A stretch of 64,000 bases of DNA, taken from assembly GCA_021234155.1 (NCBI GenBank), contig JAJEKV010000034.1, positions 1,428,001 through 1,492,000 on the forward strand, written 5' to 3'. A program made the translations under genes and the position numbers. Source of the DNA: Isoetes taiwanensis (lineage: Eukaryota; Streptophyta; Lycopodiopsida; Isoetales; Isoetaceae). The notes below the pieces were generated by a model, which saw nothing but the letters and a program-made list of their open reading frames with translations, did no database searches and was not told the DNA's origin. Positions within the stretch are counted from its first letter, which is position 1. Each line of letters opens with the position of its first letter. This document shows, in pieces, positions 38,300-49,652 of this stretch.

Positions 38300-39380
38300 G
38301 ACAGCTAAAGAAATATACTCAGAAATAATAAACCCTGAATGGTTGTCATGTATTGTACCAGTTGATAAAAAGAACAAAGCAATAAGGATATGCATAGATT
38401 ATAGAGATCTAAATAAGGCTACTATTAAGGATTGCTATCCCTTACCCTTTCTGGAACAGGTTCTACATGCTGTGGCAGGTAAGGAAATATACTCCTTCCT
38501 AGATGGATTCTCAGGTTTTAACCAAATCAGCATCAAAGAAGAAGATCAGCCTAATGGCAAAGATTCATCACACCTTGGGGAACATTTGCCATGAAAAGGA
38601 TGCCCTTTGGCCTTATGAATGCTCCAGCTACATTCCAAAGAGCCATGGATGCTATATTTAAAGAAATGCCATCATATTTGTTCAGGGTTTTTTAGATGAT
38701 TTATGCTTAGGTACTTCATTTGATAAACACTTGGACTATTTGACTAAACTCTTTGCTATGTGCAGGAAAGGGGGGGTAAGTTTGAACCCTAAGAAATGTA
38801 TGTTTCTATGTTCAAAAGGAGATTTGTTGGGGCATGAGATATCCACCAAGGGCATTCACGTGGCTGAAAGCAAGATAGAGGCACTAAAGAAACTCACTCC
38901 ACCAAAGACTATCAAACAGGTGAAAAGCTTCTTAGGTATGACAAGTTTTCTCAGAATGTATGTACCACATTTTTCCCATACAGTTAGCCCTATTACAAAT
39001 CTGACAAAGATAGGGAAATTTACAAAGCAAGAGAGTATGCACATTCGGGTTGAGTGGACTGAACCTTGTCAAGAGGCATTTGACAAAATAATTCAAGCTA
39101 TCTGTGAGTCCACCTTGTTAAAACCTCCAGATCCTATGAAATCTTTCCAAGCTTACATTAGTATAACAAAAAAAGCTATAGGGGTAGCTCTGTTACAAAG
39201 CAATATGGTTATTATGTTTGCTAGTAAAGTTTGGTCAGATACAGAAGTTAGGTACTCTAGGCTTGAAAAGAGTGCAGCTGCTCTTATATTCCTCATAGAT
39301 AGACAAGGTCACCTTTTTCAGAATAGTGAGATACAAGTTCTAATGACAAAATCCTATGACTTTGCTTTTTGCTAAAAAAC
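38300..39380 (+). pseudogene. Gypsy element B pol: reverse transcriptase and RNase H
   Basis: The sequence joins the LINE abruptly and reads PEWLSCIVPVDKKNKAIRIC and DYRDLNKATIKDCYPLPF, a Ty3/gypsy reverse transcriptase. FSGFNQI follows. After a frameshift near 38563, FITPWGTFA and PFGLMNAPATFQRAMD appear, and after another near 38685 the catalytic box reads FLDDLCLG (usually YLDD/YIDD). From 38731 the connection and RNase H regions follow (NPKKC, LGMTSFLR, AIGVALLQ). At least two frameshifts inactivate it. Protease and gag are missing, apparently lost with the LINE junction. Confidence 0.85.
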
Positions 39381-40853
39381 AACACAAAGTCAAAATCTAC
39401 AAATGGGCATGCAAAGTGCAGACCTATAATATCAATGTAAAGGTGATTAAAACCATTGATGACCCCAGTGCATACCTTCCCTACATTTTCTTTGAACATG
39501 AGGACCAAGATGGTTTGGAAGAAGGTGAAATTGACAGTGAAACTAACTTACTGATTTCTTGTGTAGAAGAAACAGATTGGCAAGAGGAAATTAAGAGGTA
39601 TCTAGAATTTGGTGAACAACCTCAAGGCTTGAGCACCAACCAACAGAGGAGGTTCTAGGAGAAATGCAGTAAATTTAGACTCATTAACAATGTTTTAAGC
39701 AGGGCTGACAAAGAAGGAGTATTGATGAGATGTGTTAGCAAGGAGGAAGCAAAATTGGTTATTGAAGCGTGTCATGATGGGATATGTGGGGGACATTATG
39801 CAGCAGATACTACAGCCAAGAAGATTTTAAGGTCTGGGTAACTGGCCTTCTTTGTTTAAAGATTGTTATAATATGATCAAAAGTTGCCACAAGTGTCAAA
39901 TATTTGGCAAAAGGATCCTGCAGCCAGCTCCCCTCACAGCTATTACATCCCCAGGACCATTCCAAGTCTGGGGTTTAGACTTTATTGGCCATATAGATCC
40001 ACCTTCATCTGCTCAACATGAATATGTGCTTGTTGCAACAGACTACTTCACAAAATGGGCTGAAGCAATGCCACTCAAGCAGGCTAATGCTATGACCACA
40101 GCTAGATTTTTGCATGAAAATATATGTGCCAGGTTTGGTATTCCTTTTAAGTTAATATCTGATAGAGGCAGCCAGTTCATCAATGAGGTCATTGCCACAT
40201 TGAAGATCAAACATGTTAAGAGTTCTGCTTATTATCCCCAAGGCAATGGCCAAGCTGAATCCACAAACAAAGTCCTCAAATCAATTCTGCAAAAGACCAT
40301 AAGCATGTCCAAAAGAGATTGGCATGTTAAACTTCATGATGCATTATGGGCTTATAGAACCACTATTAAAACAGCTACCAAGCATACACCTTTCAGTTTG
40401 GTTTATGGCATAGAATCCATTGTACCAATAGAGCTTGAGCTGCCATCCTTGAGATTAGCACACAAAATAAATATGGAAATGGAAGAAGCCCTCAAAGATA
40501 GGTTTGTCAGATTGATGCAACTAGAGGAACACAGGATTGAGGCTGAGAATGCAATACTATTGAAGAAAGGTAAGGATATAGCTGCCTTTAAAGCAGCTCA
40601 CAAATTGCAAGGTACTCTAAAGAATGGTGAGTTGGTGTTAAAATGGAACAAGGCAAGGGAAAAAGTGTCAAGCAAATTTGAAAATCTTTGGGAAGGGCCC
40701 TTTGAGGTGATTGGTGTAGCAGGCAAAGATTCCTATTGGCTAAGGTCACTGACTGATGGAAATGAGCTGCTTAATCCTATTAACATTTTGCATCTGAAAA
40801 GGTATTGGCAACAACATGTTGCCCTGTTTCTCTTTGAAAATCGTGCTCAGTAA
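39356..40853 (+). pseudogene. Gypsy element B pol: integrase
   Basis: From 39852 a 333-residue frame covers the integrase: CHKCQIFGK (end of the HHCC zinc module), WGLDFIG and SDRGSQF (two catalytic Asp) and NGQAESTNK (catalytic Glu), giving an intact DD-E set. It continues through a conserved C-terminal region with KFENLWEGPFEV. The part before it (39356-39850) holds the RNase H-integrase linker in another frame with a stop. The core type (no chromodomain seen) fits the Tat-like branch. The frame ends at 40853, 555 bp before the right terminal repeat. Confidence 0.85.
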
Positions 40854-41340
40854 GTAGGTTACAGTAGATTTTGAGTTTTAACTGATTTTTAATGCAGTAA
40901 GTAGGTTACAATAGTTTTTGAGTTTTAAGTGGTTAACTTTGTATTTGCTTTATCTATTTGATTTAGTGATTCACTAAGAGGTCTACAAGTTGCAGGTAGA
41001 TGCAGGAAATCTCAGGGGACAATATTACAATGCTAATGAATACTTGGTTCCATGCAGATGCACCAGCAAGTCCATCCTCATTCTTCACAAGTTGGCCATT
41101 TTCATTCAGACCTGCACTCTTTCACACCATTCAAAATTCCTAAGGTTGCCTATCACCTTCACATCAAAAGGGCAACTTAATGAGAGCTCAAGTGCTTCTA
41201 ATGATTCATTTGTCATGCAGGTGCATCAGCAATTCCATCTCCACCCTTCATTTGTTGACCATACCCACACAAACTTGCTCTATTTTTCATTTCCAAGTTC
41301 CTGAAGGTTGCCTATCACCTTTCCATACAAGGCAACTCAC
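40850..41340 (+). repeat. Repeated blocks between integrase and right LTR
   Basis: GTAAGTAGGTTACA(G/A)TAG…TTTTGAGTTTTAA is duplicated near 40853-40932. A longer unit with CAG(A/G)TGCA(C/T)CAGCAA and GGTTGCCTATCACCTT occurs twice near 41055-41175 and 41218-41335. Confidence 0.7.
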
Positions 41341-41408
41341 TTAAATGATTGCACTCGAGATCAGAAGAATTGGCAGATCAGTCTGTTTCCTTCTTTTTAG
41401 CATGATGA

Positions 41409-42640
41409 TGCCACAATTTGGCAGCATAGAAGAGCAGTTGACATTTCTCATTGATGGCTAACAATTTGCTGAAATATGTGCATATACCAAGTCTACATCC
41501 TCAAGACAATTCAAGCAACCTCAAGAACCAAGCAAGGACTCTCATTTGAAATATTGCAAAGAAGGGTTGAAGGTCAAAATGTAGTGCAAGGTCAATATAA
41601 GGAAGCTCCATGGCAAGATCAAGATTGGAAGACCCCCTAAGAAGTAAGATATTCATTCAAGTTCTTTGGCATGATTTATACCTTGAGGAACTCCTTGACT
41701 CCAATTGCCTCCTTTTACTCACCATTATTCAAATCCAAAATGGCTTAATCTATCTCCTAGTCAAGAACAACACACACTCCATCACACATCCACTATTTCC
41801 ATAAATTCCTATTGAAATTGGCATATTAATGGCCAATAGGGCACATTCTCTCTCTAAAAGTCAAAAGGGAGGGAGAAAAACACTCATTTCCATTACAAAG
41901 TCACTTGGGCAAAATTTGGTCTAAGCATTATTAAGACTTCGTGCCAAAAGTGCATATGATTATGCCATATCATCATCCACCTTACCAAAAATGCCACCTC
42001 ACCATACATGTCATCCACCATTTTGTTTTTCAAACACTCATTACAAAGTTGCTTGGGCAAATTTGGTCTAAGCATTATCAAGATCACATAACCAAAGTGC
42101 ATATAATTATGCCACATCATCATCCACCTCACCATACATGTCATCCACCATTTTGTTTTTCCATCTCACAAAAGTTGTTGACTAGGAGAAGAGATTTTTG
42201 CCATGTCACCATGCCATGTGCCAACTCACTCCCCATGTTTGCCACACTTACACCTTTTTCAAGACATATTATCCAAAAAAGCAAAGATTCCCCTTTGCCT
42301 AGAAGATTCTTTCATTGGTTGGGGAATCAAGGAATATTCTACATGGTTCAAAAAATTCTCCAAAAAAGCCTTGTTTTATGTCTCAAATGTCAAATCTTGA
42401 GATCCATGCCTTGATCAAAAAAATAAAAAAATGTTTCTAATCTACCCCCAAAGCCCAGACCTTTTTCCACCAACCCCCCCTCGCCACGTGGTATCTCCGG
42501 GCGTGTGGGGCGGCAACGGGCCGATACCCACGTGGAAATAGCACGTATATTTAATTATTAAAGTTGCATTTGTTTATATATAACCTGGGCTTCCCGAACA
42601 AAATTTGCTTGTGGGATATATAGTTCTTTGAAAATTTCTG
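41409..42640 (+). mobile_element. Right terminal repeat (3' LTR) of gypsy element B, right end unresolved
   Basis: The first 496 bp match 34452-34946 at about 99% by eye. The repeat likely continues: an internal ~145-bp tandem duplication (about 41893-42036 and 42040-42163, sharing GCTTGGGCAAATTTGGTCTA-like sequence and CACCATACATGTCATCCACC) follows. Then come two CACGTG G-boxes and a TATA box near 42574. Where the LTR ends is not clear because the left copy is truncated. Confidence 0.6.
42480..42584 (+). promoter_or_regulatory. G-box/TATA promoter
   Basis: Two CACGTG G-boxes (about 42485 and 42529) flank a GC-rich stretch, and TATATATAAC follows at about 42574. This is a typical plant promoter arrangement. 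It may be the U3 promoter of the element B LTR or a separate gene promoter. Confidence 0.5.
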
Positions 42641-42849
42641 AATTCACGTCAAGATCCGAATTTTCGGTTGGATCTGGCTGGATAATCATGAACCCTGAGC
42701 CTTATTTTAGATCCTCGGAAGCCAAGGAATACTGGAAAGACAAAACAAACAACTCAGAGTGCCAAGAACTGACCGGATCAAGTAATTACAAAAAGGGGAA
42801 AAAAGATTTCGAGGGATCGTCGGCTTCTATGCGAAATTCTGACGTCTGA
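42628..42849 (+). CDS. Short ORF downstream of the G-box promoter, unknown
   Basis: A 73-residue frame starts about 45 bp after the TATA box (MKISEFTSRSEFSVGSGWII…) and is rich in Ser, Lys and Glu. I recognise no domain. It could be a leader ORF of the LTR transcript, the first exon of a host gene, or chance. Confidence 0.25.
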   Translation: MKISEFTSRSEFSVGSGWIIMNPEPYFRSSEAKEYWKDKTNNSECQELTGSSNYKKGKKDFEGSSASMRNSDV

Positions 42850-44530
42850 GATACTCTGTGTACCGGATTTGGAAGTTTTTAGCGAAGAATGGCCTGCCTT
42901 GCTTGAAGTTTATCTGAATTTGATGCAAAAACTTGATTGTTTACCTTCTTATGACTATTTTGGATCCTGTGCCCAAGACTTTGAGCTTGGGAATTGATGT
43001 TTACCTTCTATGTGATAATCAAATGAGAGAAAATCCGACCTTGGTAAGTACTATTGTCATTTAACAGTTTGAATTCTTATTCCTTTATGCAAAAAATCCA
43101 TAAATACAGAAAATAAAGGCTACCAACAGTAACTGAGTTAGTTTTTCTTTGCACCATAGGGTCTCTGTAGTAAGCACCATTCCAAAAAGTCATCAAAATA
43201 TAACTCTGGAAGCCATCTGTCTGCTCATTCTTGAATCAAGAACTGTATTAGCTGATGAACAACTTTTCCCCACAAAAAAATAGGAGATTGCTTTTGTGAT
43301 ACATATGCACTTAGTCTGCAGAGTCATTAGAAGTTAAATCAGTTGTCAAAACTTAAAAAAAGTGCTCGATCTCAAGAATTGGCAAAACAAGCTCTTGGGT
43401 TGGGATATTGACTCAAAATTGACTTGGTCAGTAAGTCCAATTCCATAGAGAAGCCTAAGGAATCTCCAAGTAGGCTTTGGTATACAAATCAAGCATATTG
43501 TCTAGAAGCTTTGAGGATTGGATTTGTAGAAAAACTCATCAAAGATTGTTCCAGAGCAGGCTTTTTGCTGTGACTGGTTTTTTTCTGTTTAGGGAAACTG
43601 ATCTCTTTTGGTTCTTTGAGCATAGTATTTGCAGAATTCTCTACAGAGTGGTTGCCTATAGCAACCTGGAGGTCCTATACCCTTGAGGTTGAGGGTTTTG
43701 TCCAGGAAAACCTTCAACTAATATAATTTTGAGCATATGCTGGGTATTGGCTTTTTTTCCTTGATCTTAACTAGCTATTTCTGCATTTTAGGGAGCAAAT
43801 AATCTGAAACTATAATATAAGAAGAGCCTATAACTACATTGAAATGGTAACTTATTCATAAATTCTGTGATAGGTGTGCTTGATAATGCAGGGGCATGAC
43901 TAACTACCTTTTCAACAAAAACTTCATTATGATGATACATTGCATGGAGAACCATGTGCTTGCCAACAACAATCATGTTATTTTTCATCAAAAATAGATG
44001 TCCAGTGCATGTCCATCTGCAAACCATGTTTGAAAAGCAGAGTTTCATTTGTCATTGTTGTTCCTGTATACAGCTTAAAAGAGCATCAGATCTGGTTTTG
44101 CGTTGCTTCTCTTTTTGAGAAACTGTGATATGAACTAAAGGAGATATAATAAGATGGTCAAATACTGCAAACGAGCCTCTTTATCCAACCTTAAAAAGGC
44201 ATTAACTACCTAGCTGAGCGTAATATGTAGATCTTTTTATGGTGCAAAATTGATCAATGGCTTTAAACCAAGTGTTATCCGAGATGTTGACAAGGTTGAT
44301 AATGAATTCGCTTATTCTGGATGCAAGCGAGGAAGTTCAAAACTGTGCATGCTTTTCTCTACTATAACCTGAATTGGCAGTCCATTGTATAATATGGAAA
44401 TGTCGGAACTTTACTCTATCATTTTTCTTTGTAGCAGTAGAACTGCCAGTTGTGCGGGGAAGTGGTTCTTACAGGAAGTATCCTGCATAACCTTTGCAAA
44501 ACACAATAAGTTTAAGGCCAAATCTCTAAA
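42850..44530. other. Unassigned spacer
   Basis: Only short frames without recognisable domains. No element ends or RNA genes are seen. Confidence 0.45.
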
Positions 44531-44539
44531 TGTGGTTTA

Positions 44540-44805
44540 TGGTGGTGGTGGGGACTTACAGAATGCACAAGGTGTGTTCAATAAAATGCCTATTAGATAC
44601 ATGATATCAAATATACTTATGCCAAACATACACATGCTTATGTCAAATATTTATACTGATGTTGGCAGATGGCATGATGTGGAAAAGATAAGGAGTTTAA
44701 TGCAATCTATGGGAATGTAGAAGGAGCCTGAGATTATTGTGGTTGGATCTGCTGGCAAGAATCACAGTTTCCTTGTTGAAGACATATTATGCATGGGAAT
44801 TGAGG
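44540..44805 (+). pseudogene. PPR protein (PLS/E-type) fragment
   Basis: The frame contains DLQNAQGVFNKMPIR, a pentatricopeptide motif end. After a jump it reads MSNIYTDVGRWHDVEKIRSL then MQSMGM, a stop, KEPEI and NHSFLVED. The second part is the classic junction into the E domain of plant PLS-type organellar RNA-editing PPR proteins (LSNIY…GRW.DV…R..M…G..KEPG…H.F…D). The internal deletion, stop codon and lack of other repeats show a pseudogene fragment. Confidence 0.75.
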
Positions 44806-44809
44806 CATG

Positions 44810-45985
44810 AGGATGAACTTAGGCATTTGTGGTAGAAGAGCATATGTAACTGAAGGTATCAGCAGAAACGGTATAATGGCTGGAAAATGTTTGTTAGCTT
44901 TGCAGCTAATCTAAGCAAAAACATAACTGGCTGTATTGCACTTTTAGTCTTGAGGCCCCTTTTGAACGGCTGAGTTCTTTTGGTGGGGTTTCTACTTCCG
45001 AGCACTTTAAAACTCTATAAAAGGCGTGACTATTAAGCAAAAGACAAGAACAACATGGATTATACATAGCCTGTAGTAAGAATCGTGCATGTATATGTCT
45101 CATATAATGATGTTCTATGAGCATAAAAAAAACAAAGATCAGCAACTGATTTAACAGCGCTAAGCATCAAATGTTTGTTATAGCTGTGAAACTAACTGCA
45201 CTTCCAACATACAAAAGTTACAATCAATTTCTAAATTGACAGTCTTTCTGACTTCACTTTTTGGTTCAGAAGTTCAGGAAGAGATTTGATCTCAAACCAT
45301 CTGCATTTCCAGTTCTAACAGAACCTTTATATGAAAAATTTAAGGCAAATTACTAAAATACCTCCAATTTTTGTTAGAAGTTATCAAAACATCCCTAAAA
45401 TAGAAAAAAAGATTGCCATGAAAAAATATTATAGCTTTTTTAATTCTAATCTTCTGTTTTGGCCACAATGCACACTTTAGAAATCTAAACATTATTACAC
45501 TCATTATATGAATTGCAGTGTAATTGTGGTCATGCCCAAGTGTTAAATTGTGCACAATCAATGTCTTTATAACCCATGGGTATTTACCGTTTTATGTTCT
45601 AAATAAGACCAAGCATAAAAGAGTATAATATCGACCATGGAGATCCTATGAATTTGTTACAAAATTTGAACCTATGAACAATGCTCTATAGATGTTTTCA
45701 ACTCTGTTTTATCTGCATATCATCATGGTCTATAACTTTTACATTTCATCCCTTGAGGACCTTTAGCATTTAAGATCACACAAACTAATATGGACACTAG
45801 CGAGGATCATACAATCTATCAATAATCACGAGTTCAAAAAGGTGAGATGAAATCCATACAATAAATTTCCCTAAATTTGACAAACTAAGATATCACTAGC
45901 ATTGTAAATATAACAAATGATGATACTAGCAATAGTTAATATGCCTTTTCAAATTAAGATACTAGCAAAAACATTTGCCCTTTCA
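44810..45985. other. Unassigned spacer
   Basis: AT-rich with no supported gene. Short minus-strand frames (44906-45145, 45340-45561) show no recognisable motif. Confidence 0.45.
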
Positions 45986-45989
45986 ACTT

Positions 45990-46995
45990 TTGGACCATCT
46001 TTATAAGTTTTTGGACCTATTCTCGACAAAAAGCCCAGCACCGATGGGCACCTTTTCTAGTAAGCCTCTATAGCTGCATTTGTCTCTTGGTTGGCATGAG
46101 GATACATTCTCATGACAATGGCCCAAGAGATGATATTCTTCCTCCAAGTCCTGTTCATGTACTTAACAATCCTCTTCCAAGATTTTTCTTCTTCTTGAAC
46201 TCATCTAATAGCATCAACCCTTCCCATTCACATGTTTCCACATAATCCTTACCAAATCTTCCATCCCCTTCTACATGTGTGCCATACACTATGTGGCCAA
46301 GATCCTTAAACATTTCCCCCTAACCTTCTTATTCTTCACACGCTTCAAGAGCATTTTCATCCAATTTCTCCTCACATGCCAAATGCATAATTGTATTCTA
46401 GCTTTGGGCCAAACCTTTTCTAAAAGAGCCAAGGTTGGATGTCCTCTTCCCTCGAGAGAACCCAAGCAACAGGTACACCATTTCCATGGTCATCGTCTAC
46501 TAATAGGTACACCATTTCCACTTGCATTTCCATGGCATCTACTAACAAGGTGTACAAACTATAACAATGGTCGTTTGTCTTGGAGGTTGAGTCCATTGCC
46601 ACAACATTATTCCTTCCATGTTCCAATGGAATCTTCATGTAAAAGGGAGTGGTTATCCCTAAGATGGACGATACACCTTCATGGTATAGGAACACCAATT
46701 CTAGATATAACTCTACCCACATCCTTACACTCAAAACAACATCCTGTGAAGCATCCAAGTGTTTAATGCTATCTTCATTGACAAATTGTAGAGATGATCC
46801 ATGTCAAGGAATTGATCTCTACTCTTTTCAATGTTGGGATCCATCCTCTTCTTTAGAGCCCATTGCTTTTCATTCTGCCGGTAAACCTCATGTGGAGTAT
46901 GATCCTGTACCAACTGATCTCCAGCCCAGTCTTTCTTTTCCTTTGACAATGGAGCTACCTCATGCTTGGTCTTGGCACATTAAGGATCCTTAATC
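45990..46995 (-). pseudogene. MULE/FAR1-like transposase remnant
   Basis: Minus-strand frames give, in order, HTPHEVYRQNEKQWALKKRM (46850-46915), VAMDSTSKTNDHCYSLYTLL (about 46545-46605), GNGVPVAWVLSREEDIQPWL (about 46430-46490) and QLCIWHVRRNW (about 46360-46400). These match the DDE core of plant Mutator-like (FAR1-type) transposases, in which MDST…N…YPLYTLL, GVPVAWVI and C.WHV are conserved. A ~33-bp internal duplication lies inside the core. Several stops and frameshifts (near 46420, 46320 and 46750) kill the gene. Confidence 0.75.
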
Positions 46996-47025
46996 CTGTG
47001 GCATACTTTGCCTTCTTGGTCAATG

Positions 47026-47705
47026 TGTTTCATCTCATGAAAGGTTATTTTGGTGCATATTTTGATGCCCTTTGCTTTATGGTGAAATGGCACATAGACC
47101 CTCTCTTAATGCTCATACCCCTCTGCCTCTATGAGTGTGAGGGATCGTTCTACTTTGCTTCAACAATCAAAGCTTTGATTATCCCTTTTTTTTTTTTTTT
47201 TTCACGAGGCTACTGTTAGAAGTCCTTTGGCCCATAACCACAATGGTAGCTAAAATGAATCAACCAAACTTCAATTATTATGTGAAAGATTAACAAGTGG
47301 AAGCTATACACGTGCAAATTCAAACATCTATGGACTAACAACCACCATCTAAGCCCTAGGGCCATATAAACCACTACCATCCTTTGACAAATTAACCAGC
47401 AGTAACTATGCCATATTAACCACTACCACTTGAAGCCATATCAACTACTACCATTCCCTGCCAAAATAACTAGCACTATCTATGGCCACATTAACTATTA
47501 CCACCCAAGGCCACATTAACTAGTACCACTTTTTCACAAATTAATCAGGACTAGCTATGGCCAGATTAACCACTACCACCCCTGGGCAGATTAACCAGCA
47601 CTACCTATGGCCACATTAATCACTACCACCTAAGGCCAGACTAACACTTTGACAAATTGATCAGCACTACCTATGGCCACGTTAACCACAACTGACCTCA
47701 TGATC
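47026..47705. repeat. Repeat shared with 25157-25706, with an extended minisatellite
   Basis: 47026-47507 matches 25157-25706. Its right part is a degenerate array of about 20-40 bp units built on ATTAACCACTACCACC and CTATGGCCAC, extended here to about 47700. The first half sits next to the MULE remnant and may encode its N-terminal zinc-binding part in degraded form. Confidence 0.75.
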
Positions 47706-47842
47706 TTCATATAATCATGCTCGCCAACCCGCCTCATATAAGCTCTTTGGATAATTTTGTTCCTCATTGATGAAGTCTGAAAATCTATTTGTTGGAATAT
47801 AGCAATAGGAACAACAATAGATTCAGTCTTTGCCACCGTGTG

Positions 47843-49387
47843 TGTGACGTTCCAGAATAATATACGGTATGAATACGTATATTATACTGACACGTCACTA
47901 GTACCGCGACCATAAGGGGTAATACCCTAGGGTACGACCCTGTGGACCATTATATTGCACATGTTAAGGCCACATGTGAATATAATACCCTTTTGCCATG
48001 TGGCAATGGCCCATTGCCCAAAAAGGGACCAGCCCTAAATTCGTGGGGATAAAGGGACATAAACCCTAAAAGGGAAACCTTTTCGGTTCCCAGCCCCTAT
48101 AGGTCGGATTGGAGCAGCATTGGACGCCCTTTCGCCTGAACAATAGCAGAGGAACCGGAATTGCTAGGTTGCAGCTCGATCCAAGACCAGCAGCCTCGAG
48201 ATCCAGCAGCATGGATGCCTTCAGAGGAGTGGGAGCCAGCCAAAAAGCGGGTTAGTGGTTGATCCGATAGTTAGATCCGAGTTTTCAGCTCTCATTCTAT
48301 AGGATTCGTATTCATTCTTAGCTATAGGCGACCCCTACAGCCTAAGAATAATAGACACTAACAAAGGAACCTAACCATGTATGATTAGGTAGATTAGAAT
48401 AGATGTATTCTATTATTTTCAGTTCTGTTGTGATGATGTTTTGACATTCTATGCGCCACTCTTGTGTATTGGGAAGGGGGGTAGAGACCCAGAGCCCAAG
48501 TAGTTGTATGATCATAGTTTTAGCCCATTAATTCCCAATTAATGCGGCCTGTGCATAAGAGCCCGCCTGGCTGTGGGTGGCGGAGCTAGACCGGCTGACA
48601 AGGAAGGGCTTGTCTGATCACAGTTGATCCCTCAGTGTGCGTGGCGGCAGTAGGGAACATTGTGGGCTAGGCCTAATACCCTGGCATTGCGTGAGGCCTG
48701 GGTATGGGCTCGACACCTCTTGGGTGATGCCTCATCTTCTAGGGGTTCAAGTCGTGTACGAGCAGTGGCTCTCTAGCTCGCCTGTGATTGGCATGAACCT
48801 TCTGGAGGGGAGTGATCTCCTCCTGCCTCATCGGGGAGGCTGGGGAGATGCAACCCGAAGAGTAGCCCCTTTGGCTCTGAACCGGCGCGAGGCTACGGTC
48901 AGGCTCCAATACTTTTCAGCCTATCTGCAAAGTATGCACAGGAGGGGCGGATGGAGTGGACTACCCAACGACCATGTTTCTATGCCGGCCAAATCCATTT
49001 GCCATGAATTCTGTCTGCATTGTTATCCGGAGAACCAAGCCGTCAGTCTTTCCCCAAGAGTCTGAGCCTGGGTAGGATTTCCCCATGTGATGTTGATGTA
49101 CTGATGTGTTGATGCAGCTACTATGATATGGTGGACCACCCTTCGAGGTGGGTATGTTATTGTTGATTGATGTCATGTGCTCATGTGTGTTTACGCTTCC
49201 GCAGCTAGATCGATCCCGAGGGAGACGGGATGAATGGCACGTCCATTCTTCCCCGTCGGGTTCTTGACTACCAACAAGGGCCCGATGTTAGGTGGACGGC
49301 CTCATGTCAGCGAGTAGATGCTGGGTTGAGGGATGATCTCCAGTTTGTATACGAGCGGGGCATCGTATAGGAGCTGGGGCCGTCACA
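47843..49387 (+). mobile_element. 5' LTR of the H3-carrying retrotransposon
   Basis: The segment begins TGTGACGTTCC and ends GGGGCCGTCACA, so its ends are TG…CA with matching inverted termini TGTGACG/CGTCACA. One base after the end is a perfect tRNA-iMet primer-binding site. At about 1545 bp the size suits a Ty3/gypsy LTR. No partner LTR lies within the window, so the 3' LTR is expected beyond 64000. A second possible start two bases earlier (TGTGTGACG) cannot be excluded. Confidence 0.8.
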
Positions 49388-49388
49388 A

Positions 49389-49400
49389 TGGTATCAGAGC
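49389..49400 (+). promoter_or_regulatory. tRNA-iMet primer-binding site
   Basis: TGGTATCAGAGC directly follows the LTR end with one spacer base. This fixes the orientation of the element as plus and makes the sequence to its right internal to the retrotransposon. Confidence 0.92.
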
Positions 49401-49652
49401 TATGATCTTGGCAGACCAAGATCGAGCACTGACCGTATTCCTATAGGAACTAACTAATCTAGACATTCAGTCTTGGAGATAAAACCCAAGCACAAACCTC
49501 GAATAATGGGAAAAAAAAAAATTCCCCAGGAATAGAGTCAGTAATTATCTAGAATTAGGATAATTAGAGAACATATTTAAGATGAAATAGATAGAAGAAA
49601 AGCCTCATAAGAAAGCCTAGTAAATTTTAGTCACTTTTTTGGCGGACACCTC
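49401..49652 (+). other. Internal leader of the H3-carrying element, left of the nested gypsy
   Basis: AT-rich leader. Its last bases (TTTAGTCACTTTTTTGGCGG then ACACCTC) match the sequence just before the palindromic repeat unit at 60711 (AAAAGTCATTTTTGGAGCAACACCTC). It is therefore the left edge of a repeat unit cut by the nested gypsy insertion. The split unit resumes at 60495. Confidence 0.75.

Larger units (their letters stand above)
34947..38300 (+). mobile_element. GC-rich EEP-type LINE, copy 2
   Basis: A GC-rich block in plus orientation with the same order as copy 1: ORF1-like module (VVIFTVES…LYVDRDLTP), endonuclease, reverse transcriptase and C-terminal region. The 5' end starts inside ORF1 and the 3' end is cut at the junction to gypsy pol. 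Shared peptides with copy 1 include SWNCRGFPWQKGDSLNSVA, QDNQGGG(S/T)SVVDYVLV/A and LANGKAADL. Many indels make it inactive. Confidence 0.85.
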
